Assembly: GCF_000725625.1 (NCBI RefSeq)
Contig: NZ_JOHS01000010.1
Coordinates: 1 to 64,000 of the forward strand
Reading direction: 5' to 3'
Length of the DNA: 64,000 nucleotides
Source: Streptomyces sp. NRRL F-6676
Lineage (GTDB): Bacteria; Actinomycetota; Actinomycetes; Streptomycetales; Streptomycetaceae
The position numbers were made by a program, and so were the translations under genes. The notes below the pieces were generated by a model. The model saw only the letters and a list, made by a program, of their open reading frames with translations, ran no database searches and was not told where the DNA came from. Shown here piece after piece: positions 13,332 through 21,961 of this stretch. The first letter of the stretch is position 1. Each line of letters starts with the position of its first letter.

Positions 13332-13823
13332 ATGACCACGCCGACCACGCTGACCACCGTCCCCGCGCAGCCCGCCGCCCGTCCGGAGCCCGCCCCGTCG
13401 GCACCCGCCGGGACGACGGCGCACCGCACCTGGGAGCAACTGATCGACGCGGTACGGGAGTCCGGCCAGTACGCCACCGCGAAGGAGGCGGAGCGGATCA
13501 CCCGCACCGTGCTCTCCGCGTTCGGCGGCCATGTGACCGGTGAGGAGAGGGTCGCCCTCGCCCGGAGCCTCCCCGAGCGGGCGGCCCGGCTGATCGCCGC
13601 GCAGATCCCGGTGACCCGTCCGCTGACGGCCGCCGAGTTCGTGGACTACGTCGCGGCCCGCATCGAGGGCGCGACCCCGGCCACGGCCCGCTGGGACGTC
13701 AGCTCCGTCCTGAGCGTCCTGCCGCAGGTGGCCGGCGAGGAGGTCGTCGACCGCGTCCTGGCCGGGCTCCCCTCGGGCTACGCGCTGCTGTTCGGCCGCC
13801 CCCAGCTGCTGCGGGCGGCCTGA
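13332..13823 (+). CDS. DUF2267 domain protein
   Basis: After a ~35-residue Pro/Ala/Thr-rich N-terminus the protein is a helical DUF2267 domain: a WEQLIDAVRESGQYATAKEAERITRTVLSAF-type opening, then LPERAARLIAAQIP and FVDYVAARIEG. Family members occur beside stress proteins and are of unknown function; here it follows an Hsp20 gene. ATG 13332 is preceded by AACACGGAGGAG. Confidence 0.85.
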   Translation: MTTPTTLTTVPAQPAARPEPAPSAPAGTTAHRTWEQLIDAVRESGQYATAKEAERITRTVLSAFGGHVTGEERVALARSLPERAARLIAAQIPVTRPLTAAEFVDYVAARIEGATPATARWDVSSVLSVLPQVAGEEVVDRVLAGLPSGYALLFGRPQLLRAA

Positions 13824-13855
13824 ACCAACCACCGGCCGGAGGCGTCCGTACGGGC

Positions 13856-14356
13856 ATGTACGAGCGGACCAACCCTGCCGACGACACCGACACCGACGTA
13901 GGTGCAGACACCGACACCGGCGTAGACGCGGACGCGGACGCCCAACGGACCGGGCGGGCCGGGCCGGACGCCACCGGCTCGGCCACCCGCGCCGACACCG
14001 GCCCCGGACCCGGACCCGACTTCGCCGGCTGCGTGCTCGCGTTGGCCGCCGGCGCCACCGGCTTCTTCACCTGGCTCCACGGTGCCGGTCCCGGCGTGAG
14101 CGGCGCCTTCGAGAGCGAGCGGGATCTCAGCCTGCTCTACGTGGAACTGCCGCTGCTCCTCTTCGGCTTCCCCGTGCTCGCCCTCGCCGCCTGGGGCGCC
14201 GCCCGGGCCGTACTGCGCCGCACCGGCGGTACCGCACGGGCCGTACGGAACACCGTGCCGGTCCTGGCCGCGACGGTCACCCTCGCGCTGCTGACCTGGG
14301 CCGCCCTGCTCTGGCTCGACTCCCGGGTCGCCCCGTTCGTACACCCCCACTGGTGA
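13856..14356 (+). CDS. Membrane protein with acidic repeat N-terminus
   Basis: The first ~55 residues are low-complexity Asp/Thr/Ala/Val repeats (DTDTD, VDADADA) from short DNA repeats. The rest has three hydrophobic helices: GCVLALAAGATGFFTWL, LLLFGFPVLALAAWGAA and VLAATVTLALLTWAALLWL. No family is recognised. It follows DUF2267 by 32 bp with GGAGG before the ATG and may be cotranscribed. Confidence 0.68.
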   Translation: MYERTNPADDTDTDVGADTDTGVDADADAQRTGRAGPDATGSATRADTGPGPGPDFAGCVLALAAGATGFFTWLHGAGPGVSGAFESERDLSLLYVELPLLLFGFPVLALAAWGAARAVLRRTGGTARAVRNTVPVLAATVTLALLTWAALLWLDSRVAPFVHPHW

Positions 14357-14490
14357 CGCACCGGGGGCCCGCCGCAGGGGCGTGGTACGGCCTGCTGTAC
14401 CCGCACTCCGGGCCCGCGCGGGAGTGATCCGGAAGGGCGCCGCTGGTGTGCTGGAGGCATCGCACCAGCCACCCCCGAAGGGACCTCGCG

Positions 14491-15450
14491 GTGACCACCT
14501 CAGCCCCCCACCACAGCCCAAGCATCCACGCGGCACCGACCCGCCGTTCCCGCGAACCGGAAGGCCTCCACGGCCTCCCCGGCCTCCGCGGCAGTATCCG
14601 CCGCCGCCCCATGACCTGGTTCTTCACCCTCGCGTTCGCGCTGAGCTGGGTGGCCTGGACGCCGTACATCCTCTCCGAGAACGGCCTCGGCGTCTGGCAC
14701 TACGCCTTCCCGTCCGCCCTCGGCACCACCCAGCTCCTGGGTGTCCTGCCGGGCGCCTACCTCGGCCCGATCCTGTCGGCGTTCGTCGTCACCGCCGCCG
14801 CGGACGGCCGGGCCGGACTGCGCGTCTGGCTGGGCCGGTTCGCCAAGTGGCGGATGAGCTGGCGCTGGTACGCGGCGATCATCATGGCCGTCCCCGCCGC
14901 GCTGACCGTCACCTCCGCCGCCCTCGGCGACCGGGGCCCCGTCATGCCGTCCGCCGCGATCCTGGCCGCGTACCTCCCCGGCCTGATCCTTCAGATGATC
15001 ACCACCGGCCTCGCGGAGGAGCCCGGCTGGCGCGACTTCGCCACCCCGCGTCTCCAGCGCCGGCACGGTCCGCTGGTCGGCACCCTGATCCTCGGCCCGC
15101 TGTGGGGCGCCTGGCACCTGCCGCTGTTCCTGAGCGACTGGGGCGGCTGGCCGGACGTGACCTGGACCGAACCGCTGGAGTTCATGGTCACCACGCTCAC
15201 CTTCAGCATCGTGCTGACCTGGGTCTTCAACCGCACCCACGAGAGCCTGCCGCTGGCGATGCTGCTGCACACCGGCGTCAACAACTACTTCTCGATCGCC
15301 TGGTCCGACATGTTCCCGCGGCTGCACTCGACGACCCACGTGTTCCTCATCGCCTCGACCGTCGTCGCGGTCGTCCTGCTGGCCGCGACCCGGGGCCGCC
15401 TGGGCTACGAGCCGGAGCGCGCGGAACCCGCCACGGCACCGCGGTCCTGA
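14491..15450 (+). CDS. CPBP family intramembrane glutamic endopeptidase
   Basis: Type II CAAX-prenyl-endopeptidase-like (Abi) membrane protease. Motif 1 is LAEEPGWRDFATPRLQRR (EE...R), motif 2 is the FLPL-like PLWGAWHLPLFL, and motif 3 has HTGVNNYFS. About eight membrane helices are visible. The GTG at 14491 follows GAAGGGACC; the ATG at 14611 (MTWFFTLAF) is an alternative that begins right at helix 1. The substrate is unknown; relatives act in processing or self-immunity. Confidence 0.88.
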   Translation: MTTSAPHHSPSIHAAPTRRSREPEGLHGLPGLRGSIRRRPMTWFFTLAFALSWVAWTPYILSENGLGVWHYAFPSALGTTQLLGVLPGAYLGPILSAFVVTAAADGRAGLRVWLGRFAKWRMSWRWYAAIIMAVPAALTVTSAALGDRGPVMPSAAILAAYLPGLILQMITTGLAEEPGWRDFATPRLQRRHGPLVGTLILGPLWGAWHLPLFLSDWGGWPDVTWTEPLEFMVTTLTFSIVLTWVFNRTHESLPLAMLLHTGVNNYFSIAWSDMFPRLHSTTHVFLIASTVVAVVLLAATRGRLGYEPERAEPATAPRS

Positions 15451-15528
15451 CCGCCCGCACCGTCGGCACGAGCCCGCTCAGGGCCGGCACGAGGCCGCTC
15501 AGGGCCGGTACGAGCCCCACCCGCACGG

Positions 15529-16416
15529 CTAGTGCGAGCCGCCCCCCGCTCCACCACCGATACGAGCCCCCGCACCGCCGACCCGCACCCGCGGGTCCCC
15601 CGCCCGCAGCGTCACCGTCAGCTCGCCGGGCCGGCCCAGGTCCTCGCCCTGCCGCAGGGTGAGGACCGCGTCGTCCGGCACCAGGCCGAACTCACGTGCG
15701 TACGCCCCGAACGCGGCCGCCGCGGCCCCGGTCGCCGGGTCCTCCACGACACCGCCGACGGGGAACGGATCGCGGACGTGGAAGACGGTGGCCGACTCCC
15801 GCCACACCAACTGGACGGTGGTCAGGCCGAGTCGGTGCATCAGGCCTTCGAGGCGCGTGAAGTCGTAGTCGAGGTCGGCGAGGCGCGCCCGGGTCGCCGC
15901 CGCGAGCACGAGGTGGCGGGCACCGGCGAACGCGATACGGGGCGGGAACGCCGGGTCGAGATCACCGGCCGGCCAGTCCAGCGCGGCCAGCGCCTCGGCG
16001 AGATCGGCCCCGTCGACCTCCTCGACGTACGGCTCGACGCTGGTGAGCGTGGCCCTGACCTCGCCGTCCGCCCCGGCGGCCCGCACCTCCACCGGTACGA
16101 CACCGGCGGGCGTCGTGAACACCAGCTCGCCGGGGCCGATCCGCTCGGCCAGCGCGAGGGCCGCCGCCACGGTGGCGTGCCCGCAGAACGACACCTCGGC
16201 CTTCGGACTGAAGTACCGGATGCCGTACGCCCGCTCACCCTGCCCCGAGGTCACGAACGCCGACTCCGAGTACCCGAGCCGCGCGGCGACGGCGAGCATG
16301 GCCTCGTCGTCCATCCCGGAGGCGTCGAGCACGACACCGGCGGGATTCCCACCGCCGGGATCACTGGAGAACGCGGTATACCGCAACACCTCGGGCCCCA
16401 CCGCACGCGTCGTCAT
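15529..16416 (-). CDS. PhzF family isomerase/epimerase-like protein
   Basis: Two-domain diaminopimelate-epimerase fold. Residues 1-50 show the family pattern YTAFSSDPGGGNPAGVVLD, followed by LGYSESAFVT, and FSPKAEVSFCGHATVAAALAL around residues 65-85. The second half has EDPATGAAAAAFGAY and RQGEDLGRPGELTV. The catalytic Glu of PhzF corresponds to the SESAF Glu. The substrate is unknown in most actinobacterial members. ATG 16416 starts the conserved first strand. Confidence 0.88.
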   Translation of the reverse strand: MTTRAVGPEVLRYTAFSSDPGGGNPAGVVLDASGMDDEAMLAVAARLGYSESAFVTSGQGERAYGIRYFSPKAEVSFCGHATVAAALALAERIGPGELVFTTPAGVVPVEVRAAGADGEVRATLTSVEPYVEEVDGADLAEALAALDWPAGDLDPAFPPRIAFAGARHLVLAAATRARLADLDYDFTRLEGLMHRLGLTTVQLVWRESATVFHVRDPFPVGGVVEDPATGAAAAAFGAYAREFGLVPDDAVLTLRQGEDLGRPGELTVTLRAGDPRVRVGGAGARIGGGAGGGSH

Positions 16417-16496
16417 GCGAGCGCCAACACGGGCCCGGGCCGCGGCTATTCCTTGGCCGGCCAACCGCCGTAGGGCACGGTGATGAGCTCCATGGC

Positions 16497-16766
16497 GTGC
16501 CCCGCCGGATCCACGTCGCTGCCGTCGTGGTGGCGGGTGCCGCCGCTGCCGTCGTGCCGCTGAGCGCGGGCTCGGCGGCGGCCGACGCGCCGCCCGCCAA
16601 CTGGGGTTACCACCTGATCGGGGGGACGAGGGACTACCGGGAGTGCGAGCAGGCCGGGCTGGAGTTCCTCGCGAACGGCGGGCAGAACTACTTCTGCTGG
16701 TACGACGCCCCGTTCTGGGACCTGTACGGCCTTGACTACAAGGACCAGGCCCCCACGCACCCGTAA
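16497..16766 (+). CDS. Small secreted protein, unknown function
   Basis: An 89-residue protein: a signal peptide (MPRRIHVAAVVVAGAAAAVVPL) ending near ASAADA, then ~55 mature residues with two Cys (YRECEQAG and NYFCWYD) that could form one disulfide, rich in Tyr/Trp. The GTG at 16497 is the only start that gives a complete signal peptide. It resembles short exported actinobacterial proteins with no assigned role. Confidence 0.68.
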   Translation: MPRRIHVAAVVVAGAAAAVVPLSAGSAAADAPPANWGYHLIGGTRDYRECEQAGLEFLANGGQNYFCWYDAPFWDLYGLDYKDQAPTHP

Positions 16767-16856
16767 GCGGCACGGTTCGGCACGGTTCGGCATGGTCCGG
16801 TTCGGCGTCCGGCGTCCGGCGTCGGACTCCGGACGCCGGGCCCCGGACGTCACCGA

Positions 16857-16885
16857 GGGCCGCACCCCGTATCGGGGTGCGGCCC
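16857..16885. terminator. Bidirectional hairpin terminator
   Basis: A 13-bp perfect stem built on GGGCCGCACCCCG with a 3-base loop (TAT) lies between the convergent small secreted protein and DUF4232 genes, 17 bp before the stop of the latter. It can serve both transcripts. Confidence 0.8.
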
Positions 16886-16901
16886 TCTGCGCATGTGGGC
16901 C

Positions 16902-17600
16902 CTACTTCGTGTGGGTGGGGTAGAGCTTGACGTCGGTGTACGCGCCCTTGACGGGACCGGCGTCCGAGGGCCAGTTCAGGGTCACGGTGTGGGTCTCGTT
17001 GGGGGGCGTGACGAGGAGGTTGGTCGGGTTGGTCAGGCTGTGGCCGCTGTCGTCGATCGTGTAGGCGAGGTCGAAGATCGCGGAGTCGCCCGGCTTGAGG
17101 GTGGTGACACGCGGCTGGGCGGACGCGCGCTCGATGGGGCTGGAAGTGTGGTCGATGTCCGTGATGTCGACGCCCGCGAAGCCGGTGGCCGAGCAGGTGG
17201 TCGAACCCCGGTTCACCATCGTGATGTTGATCCTGCCCTCGGTCCCGTCGGGCGAGGCGTTCTCGGCGCTGATGGCCAGGTTCGCCGTCTTGCAGAACGC
17301 GATCTTGCCGCCGTTCGCCGTGGTCCCCGACGCGTGGTCGCCGGAGCCCGCCTTCCCGCTGCCCGCCTGCGAGCCGTTGCCGGAGTCCGAACCGCCCTGC
17401 GCCGTCGAGCCGCCGTCCGCCTTCGAGCTGCCGTTCGAGGCACCGTTCGAGGCACCGTCAGAGGTGTCGTTCGAGGTGCTGTTCGAGGAGGAGGCGGTGG
17501 ACGTCGAACCGCTCGCGACGTCGTCGCCGTTGCAGGCGGTGAGCGAGAGCGTGGCGGCGAGGCCGAGGGCGGCGACAGCGGTGAGGCGGGTGTACTTCAT
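16902..17600 (-). CDS. DUF4232 lipoprotein
   Basis: Exported lipoprotein: signal MKYTRLTAVAALGLAATLSL with lipobox LTAC, then a ~70-residue Ser/Asn/Gly/Asp-rich linker, then the DUF4232 beta-sandwich (FCKTANLAISAENA, MVNRGSTTCSATGFAGVDI, KPGDSAIFDLAY, LNWPSDAGPVKGAYTDVKLYP). Two domain Cys probably form a disulfide. The start is ATG 17600; the longer frame upstream lacks a signal. Function is unknown; DUF4232 proteins are abundant on Streptomyces cell surfaces. Confidence 0.88.
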   Translation of the reverse strand: MKYTRLTAVAALGLAATLSLTACNGDDVASGSTSTASSSNSTSNDTSDGASNGASNGSSKADGGSTAQGGSDSGNGSQAGSGKAGSGDHASGTTANGGKIAFCKTANLAISAENASPDGTEGRINITMVNRGSTTCSATGFAGVDITDIDHTSSPIERASAQPRVTTLKPGDSAIFDLAYTIDDSGHSLTNPTNLLVTPPNETHTVTLNWPSDAGPVKGAYTDVKLYPTHTK

Positions 17601-17749
17601 GGTGTCCCCCTGGACGAGTGCTGAGCGGTGAGTGCGGTGAGCGCGGTGCGTGCGGTCTGAAGCATTTCTATCTCCGGGCGGGTCACAGCCCGTCCCCCAC
17701 GAGGTCCTGGTCCTGTCACAGCCATCCGGGACCTCCGGGGGAAAACCCG

Positions 17750-17780
17750 TTGACGCCCCCGCGCCGCCTACTGCTAGCTT
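17750..17780 (+). promoter_or_regulatory. Candidate promoter for leader ORF and hydrolase
   Basis: TTGACG at 17750-17755 and TAGCTT at 17775-17780, the latter preceded by TGC (extended -10 like), are 19 bp apart. It would start transcription just before the strong ribosome-binding site of the 16-codon leader ORF. Confidence 0.4.
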
Positions 17781-17817
17781 TCCCGCGGCCGTGCTGAAGA
17801 ACGAGGAGGTGGTACCC

Positions 17818-17868
17818 GTGAACGTTTCGACATGGGTGCTCCCCTCCGGGGTCACGGTCGGGCGATAG
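17818..17868 (+). CDS. 16-residue leader peptide upstream of the alpha/beta hydrolase
   Basis: A GTG codon at 17818 lies 7 bases after GAGGAGGT (17803-17810), a better ribosome-binding site than most full genes here have. It opens MNVSTWVLPSGVTVGR and ends in TAG at 17866. A partial hairpin GGGAG-C-GCC/GGC-A-CTCCC at 17879-17903 follows, and the hydrolase starts at 17912. The arrangement is that of a translated leader controlling the downstream gene; the sensed signal is unknown. It is too short to be a conventional gene. Confidence 0.5.
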   Translation: MNVSTWVLPSGVTVGR

Positions 17869-17911
17869 GTCGTCGCCCGGGAGCGCCATACACAGGCACT
17901 CCCGAAAGGGC

Positions 17912-18688
17912 ATGACCATGCGCTTCACCTCCGAACACCGCCTCGACGACCGTGACGGCGACGCCGACGGCGGCGCCACCGACGTCATCGAGCGCGAGTT
18001 CACCCTCGACGGCATCCCCGGCATCCTGTGGACGCCCGCCGCCGCCACCGCCTCCGCGCCGGTCCCGCTGATCCTGCTCGGCCACCCCACGCTCGGACTG
18101 AACCGGATGTACCCCCGCCTGGCGGCCCGGGCCCGGGCCGCCGCGGCGGACGGCTTCGCCTCGGCCACCATCGAACTCCCCGGCTGCGGCGAGCGGCCCC
18201 GCTGGCCCGCCGCCGAGCAGGCCCGCGCCGAGCTGCGCCGGGTCATGCAGGCCGGTGAGCCGGTCACCGACGAGATCATCGACGCGCTCATCCTTCCGCT
18301 CGTCGAGAAGGCCGTTCCGGAATGGCAGGCCCTCCTGGACGCCGCGCTGTCGCTGCCCGAGATCGGCGGCCCGGTCGGCTACTCGGGCGGAGTGATCTCC
18401 CTCGGGATCCGGCTGGCGGTGGTCGAGCCGCGCATCGTGGCCGCCGGCCTCTTCGCCGGAAGCCTCGTACCGCGCGTCATGTTCGACGAGGCGCGGCAGG
18501 TCACCATCCCGCTGCACGTCCTGCTCCAGTGGGACGACGAGGGCAACGACCGCCAGGCCTCCCTGGACCTCTTCGATGCCTTCGGCTCCAAGGAGAAGTC
18601 ACTGCACGCCAACATGGGCGGCCACACGGGCGTCCCGCAGTTCGCGGGGGAGGGGGCGGCCCACTTCTTCACCCGCCACCTGAAGTAA
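17912..18688 (+). CDS. Alpha/beta hydrolase (dienelactone-hydrolase-like)
   Basis: Cytoplasmic serine hydrolase. It has the HPTLGLNRMYPRLAARAR segment after strand 3, the nucleophile elbow GYSGGVISLG near residue 152, an Asp in the QWDDEGND strand, and a catalytic His in GGHTGVP near residue 236. Its 258 residues and arrangement fit the dienelactone-hydrolase clan, though the nucleophile is Ser, not Cys. The ATG at 17912 follows CCGAAAGGGC; ATG 17918 is equally close to the site. The substrate is unknown. Confidence 0.82.
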   Translation: MTMRFTSEHRLDDRDGDADGGATDVIEREFTLDGIPGILWTPAAATASAPVPLILLGHPTLGLNRMYPRLAARARAAAADGFASATIELPGCGERPRWPAAEQARAELRRVMQAGEPVTDEIIDALILPLVEKAVPEWQALLDAALSLPEIGGPVGYSGGVISLGIRLAVVEPRIVAAGLFAGSLVPRVMFDEARQVTIPLHVLLQWDDEGNDRQASLDLFDAFGSKEKSLHANMGGHTGVPQFAGEGAAHFFTRHLK

Positions 18689-18693
18689 GCCAA

Positions 18694-18747
18694 GGACCCG
18701 GCCCCCGGCCCCGTCCCCGCCAGGGACGGGACTGGGGGCCGGGGTCC
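18694..18747. terminator. Long bidirectional hairpin
   Basis: GGACCCGGCCCCC at 18694 pairs with the GGGGGCCGGGGTCC ending at 18747, with further pairing inside (GTCCC/GGGAC). It separates the convergent hydrolase and monooxygenase genes. Confidence 0.75.
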
Positions 18748-18750
18748 GTC

Positions 18751-19950
18751 TCAGATGCCCACGTAGTTCTCCGCGAAGTGGTCCTGGTGGCTGCGCCGGT
18801 CCCGCAGGCTCAGCAGCCGCGCACGCTGCAACCGGCGCAGGAAGACGGCATCCTCGCCGTCACCCGCCGGACCGTGCAGGAGGTCGATCATCCAGTGCGA
18901 GAACTCCTGTGCGTGCCAGATGCGCGGCAGACACGCATCGGAGTACCCGACGAGCCCGCGCTCGTCGTCCCTCGTCAGCGCGTCGGTCAGGGCCGCGGCC
19001 AGCGTCCGCGCGGTCATGATGGCGAGGTTGGCCCCCTTGGCGGCCGACGGGCTGATCAGGCCGGCGGCGTCACCCGCCAGGAACAGCCGCCCGTACTGCA
19101 TGGGGACGCTGACCGCCGAACTCAGGTCCACGGTCGTCCGTTCCAGGATCGGCCCCTCGTGCAGCGGACCGTACTCCTCGGTGCGCATCCTGGTCCCCAG
19201 CTCGTCCCAGATCCGCGCGTCGCTCCAGTCCCCGGGGTCCTCCCCGCGGGGCACCTGGAGGTAGAACCGGGTGACCGTGGCGGTGCGCGCCATGTGGCCC
19301 GCGAACCCGCGGTCGTGCACCGCGTAGGTCACCGCTTCCATGCTCGGCGGCGCCTGCGCCAGCAGCGCCAGCCACGTCACGCCGTGATAGCGGCGGAAGG
19401 ACTGGGCCGCCCCGTCCGGCAACGCCCGCAGCGCGGCCCCGCGCTGGCCGTCGCACCCGGCCACGTACGCGCCGGAGAGGCGGTACGTGTCACCGTCGGG
19501 GCCCAGGCAGTCGACCGACGGGCTGTCGCCGTCGAGGCCGTCCATCCCGGTGACCGTCGTGCCGAACCGGATGTCCCCGCCCCGGTCCAGGAACTCGGCG
19601 ATCAGATCGGTCACCAGGAACTGCTGCGGGTACACGGTGTGGACCTCCCGCTGCCCCAGCTCGCCGTAGTTCAGCTCGAACTGCCCGTGCTCGCCGCGGA
19701 ACGCGCAGGTCCCGTGGGACTGCCCCTTCGCGAGGAGCCCGCCGGCCAGCCCGTGCTCGTCGAGGACGCGGACGCTGGCCGGTGCGAGGAACCCCGCCCG
19801 GCCGCGCTGCTCCACGTGGACGCGGGCCTGCCGCTCCACGATCACGCAGCCGATGTCCGCGGCCCGCAGCACGTTCCCGAGCACCAGGCCGGCGGGCCCG
19901 GCTCCGACGATCACTACCTGAGTCCGCTCGGCTAACTGGGACAACGGCAC
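18751..19950 (-). CDS. 4-hydroxybenzoate 3-monooxygenase-like FAD hydroxylase
   Basis: NAD(P)H-dependent flavoprotein aromatic hydroxylase of the PobA group, which in the family converts 4-hydroxybenzoate to protocatechuate. It shows the FAD fingerprint VVIVGAGPAGLVLG, the group-specific RVLDEHGLAGGLLAKGQSHGTC, the DG motif (GCDGQRG) and the GD motif (FLAGDAAGLISPSAAKGANLA). PobA normally has His after GDAA; here it is Gly, so the substrate may differ. GTG 19950 is preceded by GGGGGAG at 6 bases; a TTG at 19956 overlaps that site. Codon 5 (QLA Leu) is TTA, so translation should need the bldA tRNA. No pca genes are nearby. Confidence 0.82.
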   Translation of the reverse strand: MPLSQLAERTQVVIVGAGPAGLVLGNVLRAADIGCVIVERQARVHVEQRGRAGFLAPASVRVLDEHGLAGGLLAKGQSHGTCAFRGEHGQFELNYGELGQREVHTVYPQQFLVTDLIAEFLDRGGDIRFGTTVTGMDGLDGDSPSVDCLGPDGDTYRLSGAYVAGCDGQRGAALRALPDGAAQSFRRYHGVTWLALLAQAPPSMEAVTYAVHDRGFAGHMARTATVTRFYLQVPRGEDPGDWSDARIWDELGTRMRTEEYGPLHEGPILERTTVDLSSAVSVPMQYGRLFLAGDAAGLISPSAAKGANLAIMTARTLAAALTDALTRDDERGLVGYSDACLPRIWHAQEFSHWMIDLLHGPAGDGEDAVFLRRLQRARLLSLRDRRSHQDHFAENYVGI

Positions 19951-20016
19951 CGTCAACTCCCCCGTACGTCAAAGGTCATACCAATCGTTGCCACCGTAGC
20001 CGCGGTGCCGTGAGGG

Positions 20017-21078
20017 TCAGGTAAGTGCCGTCCGGACCAACCGGTGCAGCGCGTCGACGGCGGACGGCGCGAGCGTGTCCGGGTGGCCGGTGCCGTGCAG
20101 CAGATGGTCCACCGCCGGCAGCGTCACCCGGCCCGGCCCGCGGGCATGCGCGTGACGCAGGGCGGCCGTCAGCGCGTCCGTCGTGGCACAGGGAACCTGG
20201 ACGTCGTTCGTGCCGCACGTCAGCAGCACCCTGGTGCCCGGCCGGAGTGCGGCGGCGGCATCCGGCGGGTGGACGGCGTCGTCGCTCGCCACGAACCGGG
20301 CGTTGACGCCCTGGAACGCCTCGAAGAGCTGGGCGATCGCGGGGGGCAGGCCGGTGGTGTCGACGGGACGGTGTGCGCGCAGGGAGGTGACGGCGGCGTC
20401 GATGGCCGCGTCGATCGTGCGCTGCTGCTCCGGGGTCACCTGTCCCTGCCGGGCCGCTTCGGCGACCTGGGCCTCGAGCTGGAGCGCGACCAGGTCCAGC
20501 AGCCGGATGGCCTGCGGTTGCAGCAGTGCCAGGCCGGCGGGGCGCGGGCGGACGGTGCCGCCGAGCAGCAGTCCCGTCATCGCGCCCTCGCTGTGCCCGA
20601 CCACCAGCAGCGCGTGCGGGTCGGTCTCCGGCTGGTCGCGCAACACCTCGTAGGCGGCCCGTGCCTGGCGGACGAACGCCGGGTAGTCGAGTGTCTCCGG
20701 GTGGTCCCGGTAGGCGCCGAGGCCGGTGCGTCCGGTGCCGTACTTGTCGAACCGCAGCGTGGCGACTCCGTCCCCGTCGAGCGCGTCGGCCAACCGCGCC
20801 AGGGTGTCCGGTGAGGACGCGGGCGGCTGGTTGCCGTCGCGGTCGGTGGGCCCGCTGCCGGGCAGCAGCAGTGCCGCACGCAGCCGTTGCCCGGCACGGT
20901 GCCGGGGAACACGCAGGGTGCCGTACACGGTCGTGCCGTCGGCCGTGAAGACGACCTCGCGGTCGGCGGCGGGCACGGACCGGGGCGCCGCCTCCGCCGG
21001 GACGGCGGGGGCGAGGACGGCGGTCAGTGCCAGCGCGGCCGTCACCACGTGGCGGAGCACCGGCCCACGCGCCTTCAC
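20017..21078 (-). CDS. Secreted alpha/beta hydrolase
   Basis: Exported serine hydrolase with a Sec signal (VLRHVVTAALALTAVLAPAVPAEA). The fold shows LLLPGSGPTDRDGNQP after strand 3 (oxyanion region), the nucleophile in VVGHSEGAMTGLLLG, and the catalytic His in DHLLHGTGHPD. It resembles Sec-exported dienelactone/prolyl-oligopeptidase-like hydrolases. GTG 21078 overlaps the stop of the upstream gene as GTGA, so the two are translationally coupled. The substrate is unknown. Confidence 0.85.
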   Translation of the reverse strand: MKARGPVLRHVVTAALALTAVLAPAVPAEAAPRSVPAADREVVFTADGTTVYGTLRVPRHRAGQRLRAALLLPGSGPTDRDGNQPPASSPDTLARLADALDGDGVATLRFDKYGTGRTGLGAYRDHPETLDYPAFVRQARAAYEVLRDQPETDPHALLVVGHSEGAMTGLLLGGTVRPRPAGLALLQPQAIRLLDLVALQLEAQVAEAARQGQVTPEQQRTIDAAIDAAVTSLRAHRPVDTTGLPPAIAQLFEAFQGVNARFVASDDAVHPPDAAAALRPGTRVLLTCGTNDVQVPCATTDALTAALRHAHARGPGRVTLPAVDHLLHGTGHPDTLAPSAVDALHRLVRTALT

Positions 21079-21425
21079 GCGAGGGCGCTCTCGACCAGGG
21101 CGACGGCCGCGCGGGGGTCGTCGACCTGGAGCACGAGGCGCGCGTACCGCTCGTCCGCGAGTTCGACCACGATGGCCTTCGACGGGTCTCTGACGTCCCA
21201 GAAGACCTTCTCCCCGTCCTGATGGAACGTCCCGGCGGTGATCACCCCGGGCAGGTGGGAGCCCGGCGCGCGGAGCCCCTTGGGCTCGGTGGCGATACCG
21301 GGGTCGGCGGTCGCCCCGCGGACGTTGGCCAGCGGGATGGTCAGACTGCTCTTGAAGGACCACAGCTTGTCGAGACCCTCGATCATGACGATCAGGTCGT
21401 CGCCGTCGATGCGTATCAGTGCCAT
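21075..21425 (-). CDS. Conserved small protein (PH-like), unknown function
   Basis: A 116-residue beta-rich protein opening MALIRIDGDDLIVMIEGLDKLWSFKSSLTIPLANVRG, with KVFWDVRDPSKAIVVEL and a C-terminal helix VDDPRAAVALVESALA. The pattern resembles PH-like DUF proteins of actinobacteria, an impression from the strand pattern only. Second gene of a TetR/small protein/hydrolase operon, 13 bp after the TetR stop and overlapping the hydrolase start. ATG 21425 follows GAGAGGGAAACC. Confidence 0.75.
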   Translation of the reverse strand: MALIRIDGDDLIVMIEGLDKLWSFKSSLTIPLANVRGATADPGIATEPKGLRAPGSHLPGVITAGTFHQDGEKVFWDVRDPSKAIVVELADERYARLVLQVDDPRAAVALVESALA

Positions 21426-21438
21426 GTCGGTTTCCCTC

Positions 21439-21939
21439 TCAGGGGAGTGGGTCGAGGTGCCGGGCCAGCGCGGTGACGGCGCTGTCGGGGCTGCCGCGCA
21501 GGAGGATGCCCAGCGCGGCGGCGGTGAGGGCGGCGGCCAGGTCGGCGGGGACACCGAGGGCGTCGGCGATCGCCCGGTCGACGGCGGCCAGCGCGGCCGT
21601 CACCTCGGCGGCGACCTCCTCGTCGACCGGCGCGCGTTCGACCGTCGCGAGCAGCAGCAGACGGAGGTCGGCCGACGTGACGAGCCGCAGCGCGCCCGCG
21701 GCGTCCGACGCACCGGCGAGGGCGTCGACCAACGGCCGTACATCGTCGGCGAGATGGCGCCGCAACGCGATCAGATAGAGGCCGCGCTTGCTGCCGAACG
21801 TCTTGTAGAGGCTGTTGCGGTGTACGCCGAGATGGGTGACGAGGTCGTCGACGGACACACCGTCATACGCGCGTCCACCGAACAAGCTCACGGCGGCGCG
21901 CACCGCCTCGTCCTCGTCGAAAGCTCTTGGCCTGCCCAT
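21439..21939 (-). CDS. TetR family regulator
   Basis: N-terminal HTH: AFDEDEAVRAAVSLFGGRAYDGVSVDDLVTHLGVHRNSLYKTFGSKRGLYL, canonical for TetR (quoted pattern: VDDLVTHLGVHRNSLYKTFGSK). The C-terminal ligand domain is helical and Ala-rich. First gene of the operon 21939-20017, so it probably represses its own operon through the inverted repeat at 21962-21989. The inducer is unknown. Confidence 0.9.
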   Translation of the reverse strand: MGRPRAFDEDEAVRAAVSLFGGRAYDGVSVDDLVTHLGVHRNSLYKTFGSKRGLYLIALRRHLADDVRPLVDALAGASDAAGALRLVTSADLRLLLLATVERAPVDEEVAAEVTAALAAVDRAIADALGVPADLAAALTAAALGILLRGSPDSAVTALARHLDPLP

Positions 21940-21961
21940 GACCGCAACGGTAGACGGTTGA

